DNA from: an uncultured Bacteroides sp.
GTDB taxonomy: Bacteria > Bacteroidota > Bacteroidia > Bacteroidales > Bacteroidaceae
Assembly: GCA_900766195.1 (NCBI GenBank)
Contig: CAAFUN010000153.1
Coordinates: 1-47,711, forward strand
DNA: 47,711 bases
Direction: 5' to 3'
Numbering within the stretch: the first letter of the stretch is position 1; each line of letters begins with the position of its first letter. Positions 1 to 8,708 of the stretch are shown here, one piece after another. The notes beneath the pieces were generated by a model. The model was not told where the DNA came from. It did no database searches and saw nothing but the letters and a program-made list of their open reading frames with translations. A program made the position numbers and the translations under genes.

Positions 1-175
1 AACATAAGCTATTCAATCCTGTTGAGTAAGAGTTTACGCAGCTATGGTTATAGAAAGTCATCTGCAAGACTGATCATGACGTAAGATATTTTACACACCA
101 AAACAGTCCACATTCATCATAAAACCTTATTTTCATTCACCCCATCCAGAATAGCTTCTGTGAGGGGGTATAATC

Positions 176-256
176 AGTATACGACTGAATAGGGTTAAGT
201 ATACGACTCAATGCCATTGAGTATACGACTGAATCAGGCTCAAGTCTAGACTGAAT
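176..256. repeat. Four 22-bp-period operator-like dyad repeats
   Basis: Four units share the core AGTATACGACTGAAT and begin at 176, 198, 220 and 243; the fourth has a one-base deletion, so its 3' end keeps the 22-bp phase. Each unit is roughly dyad-symmetric. The clearest, ending in unit 2, reads ATTGAGT or a close variant, five bases (ATACG), then ACTCAAT or a close variant. Regular two-turn spacing of dyads is typical of a cooperative protein-binding array rather than CRISPR, because there are no spacers. I found no sigma-54-type GG-N10-GC element beside it in the window. Confidence 0.75.
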
Positions 257-326
257 CAGAGACACTCCCAAAAAGTATTTAAATAGACTACGAAGAGATC
301 AGCATATTGTAAATATAAAACAAAGT

Positions 327-382
327 ATCTTACCTTGATTTTAATGAACTATTTTAGTAACTAATGAAAATCAAGATAAGAT
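327..382. repeat. Inverted repeat downstream of transporter gene
   Basis: Two 16-bp arms (327-342 and 367-382) match at 15 of 16 positions around a 24-nt loop. The right arm ends 10 bp from the 3' end of the minus-strand transporter gene, so it could act as a transcription terminator or mRNA 3' stabiliser. There is no clear uridine run on the minus strand, so intrinsic termination is only a possibility. Confidence 0.5.
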
Positions 383-392
383 GAAATATTCG

Positions 393-2057
393 TTAGGCAA
401 GGAAAATCATGAGCAATACTTGCGCAATGATTACCCGAAGAAACATACTCAAAGGATACACCGTAGCATAAGCTACCGAAGGGTTATCACCGGGGATAGT
501 ATCATTGACATAATTTAGTGCCATTGGATTGGCCATGCTACCGCACAACATACCTGCTACCGAACCGAAATCAACTTTAGACCATCGTAAAGCTATTACT
601 CCGATAATCAGCACAGGAACCACAGTCAGCGCAAAACCTACTCCGATCCACAGCAGCCCTTCCGGTCTAAATACTGTAGAGAAGAAATGTGCACCTGCAT
701 CCAGTCCCAAGCAAGCCAGATACATAGAAAGTCCCAGTGCCCGCAACATCAGATTAGCACTTCGCGTGGTATAAGTCACCATATGTAATCTCGGGCCAAA
801 AGTTCCTATCAAAATACCCACAATAATAGGGCCGCCAGCTAGTCCTAACTTCACCGGTGTACTGATGCCCGGTATAGTGAATGGAATAGCTCCAACGGCA
901 AGACCAAGTACAATACCAACAAATACAGCTACGAGATTGGGCTCCTTTAAACTCTTGACTGCATTACCCAACACCTTTTCAACGTTTTGTATGGCAGCTG
1001 CCTCACCCACCACTGTGAGCCTGTCACCCAATTGTAAAGTCAGCTCTGCCGTTGCCAGCAGCTGCACACCACTACGATATACCCTGCTTATATTGATGCC
1101 ATAATGATTGCGAAGATGCAAAGCACCTAGTTTTTTTCCATTTAGTTCAGGACGGGTCACAACAATACGTTGTGATACCAGTTGACTATCAATAGCATTC
1201 CAATCAATATCTTCTTTGTTCCAATCCGTGCTTTCATGCTCGCCAAAAAGAACAGTTAAGGCCGGTACATCTTTTTCGGCCGTAATTACCAATAAACGAT
1301 CGCCCTCCTTAATCACCTTCTCCGAAGTAGGAATACTCACATTCCCTTCTCTCCATAAGCGAGAAATAACAAATTTAGGATAACTCAATTGGGCTATTTC
1401 CTTAACGCTCATATTATAGATGGCCGGATTATGTACTTGAAAAGCAGTTATAAAAGTTTTATTAGCAACTTCTTTTTCTTCTTGCTCCAAATCAGCCTTA
1501 CTTACCAATGTCTTACGAATAAGTAAAATTCCCAAGATTACGCCAACCACTCCCAACGGATAAGCCACTGCACACCCCAAAGCAGGAGTATTAGCTTCCA
1601 ATCCTATCTGATTCAAAGTCTGCTGCGCAGCACCAAGAGCAGGTGTATTAGTAGTGGCTCCACAAAGAATGCCTACCATATTCGGCAATGAGATACCTAG
1701 CCCATAGCTACCTGCCACAGCCATTAGTGTACCTATCAAGACCACACCGATAGCTAAGATATTCAGTTGCCCTCCTCCCTTACGAAAGGAACTAAAAAAG
1801 CCAGGTCCCACTTGTAAGCCCAATGCATAGACAAAGATTACCAACCCGAAGCTTTCTGCATAACTCAACATCTGTGCATCAATGGAGAGACCAAAATGTC
1901 CTGCCAGGATGCCAGCAAAAAACACAAACGTCACTCCCAGAGAGATTCCCCAGAAATGTACTTTACCCAATCCCAATCCTATCGCTGAAATAAGAGAAAG
2001 CACAATAACCGCCTGCAAAGCGGAATGCTCAACGAATAAACTGTATAGCCAATCCAA
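393..2057 (-). CDS. YidE/AAE-family transporter with two TrkA_C domains
   Basis: This 554-residue inner-membrane protein has the layout of the aspartate:alanine exchanger / YidE-YbjL family: a hydrophobic N-terminal block (about 1-185), two soluble TrkA_C (RCK_C) regulatory domains (about 210-275 and 290-365), and a second hydrophobic block (about 375-554). Both membrane halves carry the family's related glycine-rich motif (GILCGATTNTPAL near 130 and GMLCGSMANPMAL near 510), which reflects internal duplication. The family exchanges amino acids or dicarboxylates, but the substrate cannot be read from sequence. A Bacteroides-type -7 box (TACCTTTG, minus strand, 2084-2091) lies just upstream. 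Length is normal for the family. Confidence 0.85.
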   Translation of the reverse strand: MDWLYSLFVEHSALQAVIVLSLISAIGLGLGKVHFWGISLGVTFVFFAGILAGHFGLSIDAQMLSYAESFGLVIFVYALGLQVGPGFFSSFRKGGGQLNILAIGVVLIGTLMAVAGSYGLGISLPNMVGILCGATTNTPALGAAQQTLNQIGLEANTPALGCAVAYPLGVVGVILGILLIRKTLVSKADLEQEEKEVANKTFITAFQVHNPAIYNMSVKEIAQLSYPKFVISRLWREGNVSIPTSEKVIKEGDRLLVITAEKDVPALTVLFGEHESTDWNKEDIDWNAIDSQLVSQRIVVTRPELNGKKLGALHLRNHYGINISRVYRSGVQLLATAELTLQLGDRLTVVGEAAAIQNVEKVLGNAVKSLKEPNLVAVFVGIVLGLAVGAIPFTIPGISTPVKLGLAGGPIIVGILIGTFGPRLHMVTYTTRSANLMLRALGLSMYLACLGLDAGAHFFSTVFRPEGLLWIGVGFALTVVPVLIIGVIALRWSKVDFGSVAGMLCGSMANPMALNYVNDTIPGDNPSVAYATVYPLSMFLRVIIAQVLLMIFLA

Positions 2058-2083
2058 AGCGTTTCATTTTTAGTTTTGGACTG

Positions 2084-2091
2084 CAAAGGTA
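2084..2091 (-). promoter_or_regulatory. -7 box for the YidE-type transporter
   Basis: The minus strand reads TACCTTTG, matching the Bacteroides -7 consensus TAnnTTTG, 27 bp upstream of the start codon. No good TTTG -33 box is seen at the usual 19-21 bp spacing, so this is a partial match. Confidence 0.45.
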
Positions 2092-2211
2092 AATGATTAA
2101 ATTAGTATAATCATAATTCCAACAGATGAAAAAACAGAATACCGACTCTCCTTTTTTATTAGAACACCTTTTTTTATAAATCTGACATACAGAATACTTA
2201 AAATAATCTTG

Positions 2212-2219
2212 TATTTTTG
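2212..2219 (+). promoter_or_regulatory. -7 box for cutC
   Basis: TATTTTTG matches the Bacteroides -7 consensus and lies 30 bp upstream of the cutC start codon. The -33 region is weak. Confidence 0.45.
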
Positions 2220-2249
2220 CTTGTACTTTGAAATAATAATAAAAGAGCG

Positions 2250-3023
2250 ATGGACAAGAAGAAGACAACAACAACTGTCTCTACATTCGGTATAGAGGTA
2301 TGTGCCAATTCAGCGGAAAGTGCAAGCCTAGCACAAGAAGGCGGAGCCTGCCGTGTGGAACTTTGTGCAGGTATTCCCGAAGGTGGAACCACTCCTTCTT
2401 ATGGAGAGATCCGTATGGCAAGACAGTTGCTGACCACTACGAAGCTACATGTCATCATTCGTCCGCGCGGCGGAGATTTTCTCTATTCTCCGATGGAGCA
2501 AGATATCATGTTGTACGATATTGAGAATGCCCGTTCATTGCATGCCGACGGAGTAGTAGTAGGCTGTCTTACAGCTCAAGGTGACATAGACACCGCACTA
2601 CTTAAAAGATGCATTGAAGCAGCCGGAGATATGAGTGTCACGTTCCATCGCGCATTCGATATGTGCCGTTCTCCCTTCGAAGCACTAGAAGAGATTATCC
2701 AATCGGGATGCGACCGTATTCTTACTTCCGGTCAGGAAAACACAGCTGAGCAAGGCATCCCATTGTTGAGAAAGCTAGTTGACCAAGCAGCAGGACGTAT
2801 TATCATCATGCCAGGTTGTGGCGTCAAGATCAGCAATATCCGTAAAATAGCAGAAGAGACAGGAGCACACGAATTTCATTTATCGGGACGCTCGGCTATT
2901 GAAAGCACCATGATTTTTCGCAATCCAAGAGTTTCAATGGGAGGAACAGTCAAAGTAGAAGAATACAAACGTGATGTTACAGATGCTGAAAAAATAAAGA
3001 CTATAATAGCAGCTTTAACGTAA
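2250..3023 (+). CDS. cutC: CutC family protein
   Basis: The 257-residue product matches CutC, a cytosolic TIM-barrel protein historically linked to copper homeostasis; its biochemical function is unsettled. Conserved CutC segments are visible: EVCANSAESASLAQEGGACR and VELCAGIPEGGTTPS near the N-terminus, VIIRPRGGDFLYS in the middle, TFHRAFDMC, and RILTSGQENTA. Length is close to the usual about 250 residues. The start at 2250 follows an AT-rich leader and leaves only a short N-terminal extension before the first beta strand. It is transcribed convergently with the PUL 1 GH97 gene and shares a bidirectional terminator with it. Confidence 0.93.
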   Translation: MDKKKTTTTVSTFGIEVCANSAESASLAQEGGACRVELCAGIPEGGTTPSYGEIRMARQLLTTTKLHVIIRPRGGDFLYSPMEQDIMLYDIENARSLHADGVVVGCLTAQGDIDTALLKRCIEAAGDMSVTFHRAFDMCRSPFEALEEIIQSGCDRILTSGQENTAEQGIPLLRKLVDQAAGRIIIMPGCGVKISNIRKIAEETGAHEFHLSGRSAIESTMIFRNPRVSMGGTVKVEEYKRDVTDAEKIKTIIAALT

Positions 3024-3124
3024 ATTTTTTCGTGTTTAAAAGCATCGTAAATCAATGTGTTTTATTTACTTTCCTATTAAAAAAAGAGCATGCCATTGCT
3101 GACACACTCTACACTATAAAAAAA

Positions 3125-3160
3125 TATGGGGTGTCGTTCCTAATACAACAGCACCCCATA
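3125..3160. terminator. Bidirectional terminator between cutC and GH97
   Basis: TATGGGGTG (3125-3133) pairs with CACCCCATA (3152-3160). A T-rich run follows on the plus strand, and an A run precedes the stem, which would give a U run for minus-strand transcripts. It sits between two convergent genes, which is the expected place for a shared terminator. Confidence 0.8.
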
Positions 3161-3179
3161 TTCATTTTTTATCTATCAG

Positions 3180-5321
3180 TTATAGTTTCTTCAAACCTTT
3201 CAGTTCCGATTTGTCCTTTACCGCCATAATACTAATAGCATATCCTCCACCCGGAGCTGCTTTCAGCTTTAAGAGTGTCTTGGCTGTGACTACCCCCTTA
3301 TATATCATGTAAGCCTGCGGATTAGTCTTATAGTTCGCATCTTTGGCATCTGCATAAACTGTAGCAATATACTTTTTATTGGCATCCAGAAAATCTAACT
3401 TAAGATTGGAAAGATGACCTTCTTCACTACTTGTACAGCCAATGAACCAATTATCCGTACCTTTGGCTTTGCGTGCAGCAGTGATATAACGTCCAGGTTC
3501 AGCCTCCAAATAACGGCTATCATCCCAATCTACGGCAACATCCTTAATGAACTGGAAAGCATCCATGAAACGCTCATAGTTCTCAGGTAGATCGGCAGCC
3601 ATTTGCAGCGGACTGTACATTGTGACATAGAGTGCCAGCTGACGTGCCAGAGTGGAGTTTACATGAGAATGATTGTTAGGATTCAACTTAGTCATATCCA
3701 TCTCAAAGATACCTGGAGTATAATCCATTGGTCCTCCTTGCAAACGGGTAAAAGGAAGAATAGTAGTGTGGAAAGGCTTACTTCCTCCAAAAGCTTCATA
3801 TTCTGTTCCACGAGCAGATTCATTGCCGATAAGATTGGGATAAGTACGACACAGACCTGTGGGACGTACTGCCTCGTGAGCATTTACCATAATCTTATGT
3901 TTGGCAGCTTCGGTCACTGCATAAAGGTAGTGATTATTCATCCATTGTCCATAGTGATGCTCACCACGTGGAATAATATTACCTACATAGCCACTTTTCA
4001 CCGCATTATATCCGTATTTATTCATCAACTGATAAGCTGCTTCCATGTGACGTTCATAATTACGCACCGAAGAGGAAGTCTCATGATGCATCAACAGACG
4101 AACACCTTTAGAATGTGCATACTCATTGAGTGCTTTAATATCAAAATCGGGATAAGGGGTTAGAAAGTCAAAGACATAGTCCTTACTGTGACCAAACCAG
4201 TCTTCCCAGCCAATATTCCATCCTTCCACTAATACCTGATCAAAGCCGTTTTTGGCAGCAAAATCAATGTATTTCTTCACATTAGCATTATTGGCTGGAT
4301 GAATTCCGTTAGGTTTTACTTTGGTATAATCCGTTTCACCCAATTTTACAGAAGGAAGATCGGATGTATATGCCCAAGGTTTACCACCGGCAATCATCTC
4401 CCACCATACCCCGATATACTTCACCGGTTTGATCCACGAAGTATCGGCATATTTACAGGGGTCGTTCAAGTTTAATATCAGATTAGAAGCCAAGATGTCT
4501 CGCGCATCATCGCTCACCATTACCGTACGCCACGGTGTATGGCAGGGCGATTGCATATACCCCTTATTGCCTTGCGCATCGGGAGTTAGCCATGATTCAA
4601 AGATGAAATTCTTGTCATCCAGATTCAGATGCATGCACGAATAGTCCACCAAAGCTGCCTCATGCAGGTTAATGTAGAGTCCATCGGCAGTTTTCATTTG
4701 CAGGGAAGTCTGCACACCAGTTGGTGAAAAACTAGTCTGCGAAGCATTGCCTGTTATGGCGCCCTGCATCAGTCCACGAATCTCTGATAGTTTCGATTCA
4801 TTATAATCATATTCCTGCGTATCATAATCACCGGGTATCCAGAAAGCAGTATGATCGCCTGCCATTGCAAATTGAGTATGTTCCTCTTTAATTACAAAAT
4901 AAACTAAATTATTCTGCTGAGGAAACTCATAGCGGAATCCCACTCCTTCATCATATACTCTGAAACGGATGTTCATGAAACGCTGTGTATCTGTCTGTTC
5001 TAGCTTTATCAGCAATTCATTGTAATGATTGCGGATATTCTTGGTTTCCCCCCATACCGGTTGCCACGTCTCATCAAAAGTTGAAGTGGACGATTTCAGG
5101 AGCTTAAAACCATCTTGCAAAGACTTTGCATCTTTCAGTTCTAACCCCAATTTGCTTGATTTTATCACGGCATGACCCTTATAGTTCACTTCATAAACAG
5201 GCACTCCGTCACCCGTTATCTGAAAATCCAAAGTCACCTTACCTGATGGCGATGAAATTCCTTCAGCCTTTACAGCTAGAACTCCAACCACAAATAAAAC
5301 ACATAAAATTAATTTCTTCAT
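3180..5321 (-). CDS. GH97 alpha-glucosidase, inverting type (SusB-like)
   Basis: The 713-residue protein has a type I signal peptide (about 1-19) and the GH97 architecture: N-terminal beta-supersandwich, central (beta/alpha)8 barrel and C-terminal beta domain. Three glutamates sit in the SusB catalytic contexts: E414 in MHHETS, E483 in NAHEAVRPTG and E507 in ARGTEYEAF. Their spacing (69 and 24 residues) equals that of SusB E439, E508 and E532 as I recall them, which argues for the inverting alpha-glucosidase branch rather than the retaining alpha-galactosidase branch. It is probably periplasmic and removes glucose from oligosaccharides imported by the SusC/D pair of this locus. It is the last gene of the PUL 1 run, 57 bp after the GH27-like gene. 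Confidence 0.92.
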   Translation of the reverse strand: MKKLILCVLFVVGVLAVKAEGISSPSGKVTLDFQITGDGVPVYEVNYKGHAVIKSSKLGLELKDAKSLQDGFKLLKSSTSTFDETWQPVWGETKNIRNHYNELLIKLEQTDTQRFMNIRFRVYDEGVGFRYEFPQQNNLVYFVIKEEHTQFAMAGDHTAFWIPGDYDTQEYDYNESKLSEIRGLMQGAITGNASQTSFSPTGVQTSLQMKTADGLYINLHEAALVDYSCMHLNLDDKNFIFESWLTPDAQGNKGYMQSPCHTPWRTVMVSDDARDILASNLILNLNDPCKYADTSWIKPVKYIGVWWEMIAGGKPWAYTSDLPSVKLGETDYTKVKPNGIHPANNANVKKYIDFAAKNGFDQVLVEGWNIGWEDWFGHSKDYVFDFLTPYPDFDIKALNEYAHSKGVRLLMHHETSSSVRNYERHMEAAYQLMNKYGYNAVKSGYVGNIIPRGEHHYGQWMNNHYLYAVTEAAKHKIMVNAHEAVRPTGLCRTYPNLIGNESARGTEYEAFGGSKPFHTTILPFTRLQGGPMDYTPGIFEMDMTKLNPNNHSHVNSTLARQLALYVTMYSPLQMAADLPENYERFMDAFQFIKDVAVDWDDSRYLEAEPGRYITAARKAKGTDNWFIGCTSSEEGHLSNLKLDFLDANKKYIATVYADAKDANYKTNPQAYMIYKGVVTAKTLLKLKAAPGGGYAISIMAVKDKSELKGLKKL

Positions 5322-5378
5322 AAATACCTCTTTATTACCTCAATTAATAAATAAACTAATTATATATCATTAGTCTCC

Positions 5379-6806
5379 CTACTTTGTAAGCTTTACAATT
5401 TTACAAGCATGAGCCGACAATTTCACATTCAACTGATCACTTTCGCCTTCGTCAGTATGTTTCCACAAATCACGAACTTTCATTTTACCCTTAATACCCA
5501 AGTCGGCAAACTTTACAGACCGATTTTGTGTGGAGTTGTTTCTATTAAAAAGTCCGATAATCCAGTCACCATTTGACATTTGTCCGTACCAAATTTGGTT
5601 ATTAGCATCTATAATACTAGACGATAATGGTTTCCCTACAAACTGGTCTGTGTTCAAAGCAAGCATCTCTTCATTCTGATAAAATTTGAGATTATCTCCT
5701 ATTGTGTTATACTGATCGGCCACTGTAACCGGTCCACCAGCCATCAATTGCAAGGAAATGACAGATTGCTTTTCTTCATCAGTATTGAATGTGTTTAAGC
5801 GAATAAAGTCACCATCCAAAATTACTTTTTTACGTCCGGATATTTTAGACCAATAAATAAAACCATCGAACATATTCATACTATTGGGCCATGAACCATA
5901 AATTTTCCCTTTATCGTTATCCGAAAATTGTCCCCAACCACCGTCACCTGTATCAGCAACAATTCGCACCATATTTCCATATTCTTTCTCCAATGCGGCA
6001 CTATCAAAAAGATGCGGCATAACTAATGAAGTGAATACACCATACTTTTGGGCTGACTCGCAGATATATTGCAATGCTTGTTTATATACATCACGTCCAT
6101 AACCTCTACCTACAACTCCTAAACCACGATCGGAACCATTTTCGTACCAGCTAAGAAAGTCCATACGAATATAGTTCACTCCCATTTCGGAAAAATGCTT
6201 GAAGAAGCCGTCAATATACTCCTTAGCTCCCTTGTGCGTTGCCACAGCCCAACTGAACCAAAGATCGTTCTTGTCCGGATTATTTACCTTATCCGTTCCT
6301 GTTTTATACTTCAGATCACCAAAAGTAGCATTCGTACCCTGTATAACTGTATTATCAGGTCCGTGCAACCAAAGAGGATTATCATAAACACCAAGCTTCA
6401 GTCCCTTAGCTTTGCATTTTGCCACAAGTCTTTTCAGATCCATACTACCATACCTTGTCATATACCCCGAAGCATCATCAGAAATCATAGGGATGAAACC
6501 ATCTGTACATATCATATCATAACCATATGGTTTCAGATCTGTAGCTACCCAATCGATGATTTTATCCCATTCCTGTTCTGAAATATCCATATTTTGATTA
6601 GAAACTCCCTGCTTCTCCTGTTTCCAACAATATTCATACACGCTCCAATAAAGTGGAGCTTTGTAAACATGGATATTTTCTTTTTCTCCTTCAGTTCCTC
6701 CGTTATCCTTTCCACCATTATCGTCATGATTTTGACAACTTCCAAAAAATAGTGCCAAGGCAATCATCAATATATTCATGCTAAAAAATCTATTTTTTTT
6801 GTTCAT
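5379..6806 (-). CDS. GH27-like lipoprotein, isomaltodextranase-type
   Basis: The 475-residue product has a lipoprotein signal ending at Cys24 (ALFFGSC), followed by an acidic Gly/Asp/Glu-rich linker (about 25-45) that favours surface display. The catalytic barrel begins with APLYWSVYEYCW and PYGYDMICTDG. Two carboxylates match clan GH-D: D216 in YIRMDFLSW (expected nucleophile) and D285 in RIVAD (expected acid/base, the R-x3-D motif). The overall pattern is closer to my memory of bacterial GH27 isomaltodextranase than to ordinary alpha-galactosidase. I infer an enzyme cutting alpha-1,6-glucan at the cell surface. It is a paralogue of the next gene upstream; alpha-galactosidase activity remains possible. 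Confidence 0.75.
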   Translation of the reverse strand: MNKKNRFFSMNILMIALALFFGSCQNHDDNGGKDNGGTEGEKENIHVYKAPLYWSVYEYCWKQEKQGVSNQNMDISEQEWDKIIDWVATDLKPYGYDMICTDGFIPMISDDASGYMTRYGSMDLKRLVAKCKAKGLKLGVYDNPLWLHGPDNTVIQGTNATFGDLKYKTGTDKVNNPDKNDLWFSWAVATHKGAKEYIDGFFKHFSEMGVNYIRMDFLSWYENGSDRGLGVVGRGYGRDVYKQALQYICESAQKYGVFTSLVMPHLFDSAALEKEYGNMVRIVADTGDGGWGQFSDNDKGKIYGSWPNSMNMFDGFIYWSKISGRKKVILDGDFIRLNTFNTDEEKQSVISLQLMAGGPVTVADQYNTIGDNLKFYQNEEMLALNTDQFVGKPLSSSIIDANNQIWYGQMSNGDWIIGLFNRNNSTQNRSVKFADLGIKGKMKVRDLWKHTDEGESDQLNVKLSAHACKIVKLTK

Positions 6807-6869
6807 ACAATATTTTTCTTTTTAACTCTACAGTCTTTCAGCACCAGACCGCCATGAATTGATTTATTG

Positions 6870-8189
6870 CTATTTCTTTATACGCATAATCTTGCAGCTA
6901 TGAGGTGGAAGCAATATAGAATATTCACCATCCATACTTCCCATATTTTTATGTTCCCACAAATCCCGTACGTTAGTAACGTGACCTTCATTAACACCAA
7001 GCTCTTTTAGAAAATCGACAGTATATTCCATCGCAATATCCTCACGATTAAAGAGTCCCACAATCCAATCTCCGTTGGGAAGCTTGCCAACCCAACGAGA
7101 ACTATCCCTGCTTTTGACATCGTACGACAGTGGTTTAGCATAAAAACCAATACGATTCAACTCTATCAATTCTTTATTCTGATAAATCCAAGCATCATCT
7201 CCTATTGTATCGTATTGGTCTGAAATAGCAAGTGCAGAACCAGTCATCACCATCAGGGAAAAAAGAAATTTCTTCTCGTCAGCATTCGCCATTGTATTCA
7301 TACGCATAAAGTCTCCATCCATAATAAGCTTTCCACGGGATGTAATATCAGAAAAACCAATAAATCCATCAAATGCATTGTCATATTGTGGCCATTGTTC
7401 CTGCCTCTTACCTCGTTTGCGCGCACTGACAAAATCCCAACCACCGCCAAAGCAATCGTTACTAATACGAATCATATCACCGTATGGAATTTCATTTTTT
7501 CCATGACTGAAACAATTGGGCATAACTAGACTTATAAAGATTTCATCACCCGCCTCTTCTTTAATCCATTTAAGAGCTTGTGCATATTTATCAGAACCAT
7601 AATTACGTTCATAATTTTCAAGAAAATCTATGCGCAAATAAGTGGCACCAAGATTAATAAAATGACGAACATAACCTTTTATCCATTGTTCAGCTCCCGG
7701 ACGGGCAGTATCCACCCAATAGAGATCTGAATTAAAGCTGTTTTCACCAACAATCTGTTTCGTTGTCACTCCGGTTTTCTGAACCGGACAATCTTTCTCC
7801 CACGCTGCACGAGTAAGCCACATTGGATTATAGTACACCCCAAATTTCATTCCTTTTTTGCGGACATAATCACTCCAGTAACCGAAATCATGAATCCAGT
7901 CATTGTTATATTTGGTTATATATCCATTCGGATTAATCGTTTGTGCCTGTTCAATCCACCCATCAGTACAAATCATATCATAACCATATTCCTTGAAGTT
8001 ATCATTAATCCAGTCAATATTCTTTTTATAACGATCTTCAGGAAGAGGTTTATCATGAGTATAGCAATATTCATAAGCCATCCAGTACATCGGGCCGGTA
8101 CCCTTTCGCGTAAATTGGCTATCGCGAGCCGTTACCGGCAAGAAACTTGCCAGCAACAGACTCCAGATAGCTACCTTTTTAAACTCCAT
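6870..8189 (-). CDS. GH27-like enzyme, periplasmic paralogue
   Basis: The 439-residue protein starts with a type I signal peptide (about 1-21) and no lipobox, so it is probably periplasmic, unlike its lipidated paralogue at 5379-6806. The barrel begins at GPMYWMAYEYC and YGYDMICTDGW. Expected catalytic residues are D188 in YLRIDFLENYE (nucleophile) and D245 in RISND (acid/base). It has the same isomaltodextranase-like signature as its neighbour. The pair suggests surface cleavage followed by periplasmic trimming, with GH97 finishing the products. The start lies 27 bp after the SusE-like gene ends, consistent with one operon. Confidence 0.75.
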   Translation of the reverse strand: MEFKKVAIWSLLLASFLPVTARDSQFTRKGTGPMYWMAYEYCYTHDKPLPEDRYKKNIDWINDNFKEYGYDMICTDGWIEQAQTINPNGYITKYNNDWIHDFGYWSDYVRKKGMKFGVYYNPMWLTRAAWEKDCPVQKTGVTTKQIVGENSFNSDLYWVDTARPGAEQWIKGYVRHFINLGATYLRIDFLENYERNYGSDKYAQALKWIKEEAGDEIFISLVMPNCFSHGKNEIPYGDMIRISNDCFGGGWDFVSARKRGKRQEQWPQYDNAFDGFIGFSDITSRGKLIMDGDFMRMNTMANADEKKFLFSLMVMTGSALAISDQYDTIGDDAWIYQNKELIELNRIGFYAKPLSYDVKSRDSSRWVGKLPNGDWIVGLFNREDIAMEYTVDFLKELGVNEGHVTNVRDLWEHKNMGSMDGEYSILLPPHSCKIMRIKK

Positions 8190-8216
8190 ATATTAAACTA
8201 CCTATTAAATTCTATA

Positions 8217-8678
8217 TTATTCACTGATATAAGTGGCAGATACAGTCCAATTGCGAAGATCAAAAATAAGCTTATATTTACCTGCATCTTCAACTTTCCA
8301 TTTATTGTCGGGATTTCCGGTAGGCATCAGACTAAAAGTAGTATTTTCAATTCCCGATTTAGAAATTTTGCACCCGTTATTAACCGGCATCACAAATACA
8401 CCTCCCCAGTTTCCTGTTTTCAACGGACATTTCAGGTCGCCCTTATTCAGAGGCCCTTCATAAGTGAAGACCAAAGGGTCTTCCTGTGAAGGAGTAAATG
8501 CCGTAGGTGCATCAATGTTCCATCCAGTAGGAGTAGCATCACCTACCATATAAAGAGTGTTGGTCTTAATAGGAAGATTACCTTCGATAACAACCAAATC
8601 TTTCTCCCCTTCACAACTAGCAAAGGTCACGGCAATTAACAGCATTACTATGCTCAAAAACTTATATATTGGTTTCAT
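8217..8678 (-). CDS. One-domain SusE/SusF-like lipoprotein
   Basis: The 153-residue product has a lipoprotein signal (Cys22 in VTFASC) followed by acidic residues, as in surface-exported Bacteroides lipoproteins. The body resembles one starch-binding-type domain of SusE/SusF: TLYMVGDATPTGWN is the usual opening strand, and the C-terminal KYKLIFDLRNWTVSATY closes the beta sandwich. SusE is about 390 residues with several domains, so this is much shorter, probably with one glycan-binding site. It follows SusD immediately, the normal position for a SusE-type binding protein. The ligand is inferred from the enzymes to be an alpha-glucan. Confidence 0.78.
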   Translation of the reverse strand: MKPIYKFLSIVMLLIAVTFASCEGEKDLVVIEGNLPIKTNTLYMVGDATPTGWNIDAPTAFTPSQEDPLVFTYEGPLNKGDLKCPLKTGNWGGVFVMPVNNGCKISKSGIENTTFSLMPTGNPDNKWKVEDAGKYKLIFDLRNWTVSATYISE

Positions 8679-8708
8679 ACATTCTTCTATTTAAGAATTA
8701 AAAATGAA

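Larger units (their letters stand above)
1..392. other. Gene-free left edge with repeats
   Basis: I see no credible coding frame on either strand here. The stretch lies downstream of the minus-strand transporter gene that ends at 393. It holds a four-copy tandem array of dyad sites (176-256) and a 16-bp inverted repeat (327-382), listed separately. Any gene controlled by the array would have to lie to the left, outside the window. Confidence 0.7.

Noticed and set aside
176..261. CRISPR-like array
   Set aside because: The 22-bp units abut with no spacers, so it is a tandem operator-like repeat, not CRISPR. The same holds for 27724-27804.
2029..2392. Two minus-strand frames (81 and 64 residues) around the cutC start
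   Set aside because: They overlap the intergenic promoters and cutC itself and show no family pattern.
3032..3229. 65-residue plus-strand frame after cutC
   Set aside because: It spans the bidirectional terminator and the antisense of the GH97 C-terminus.
5379..8189. Ordinary GH27 alpha-galactosidases
   Set aside because: The PYGYDMICTDG opening, the neighbouring inverting GH97 and the SusE-like protein fit isomaltodextranase-type enzymes better; kept as an alternative only.
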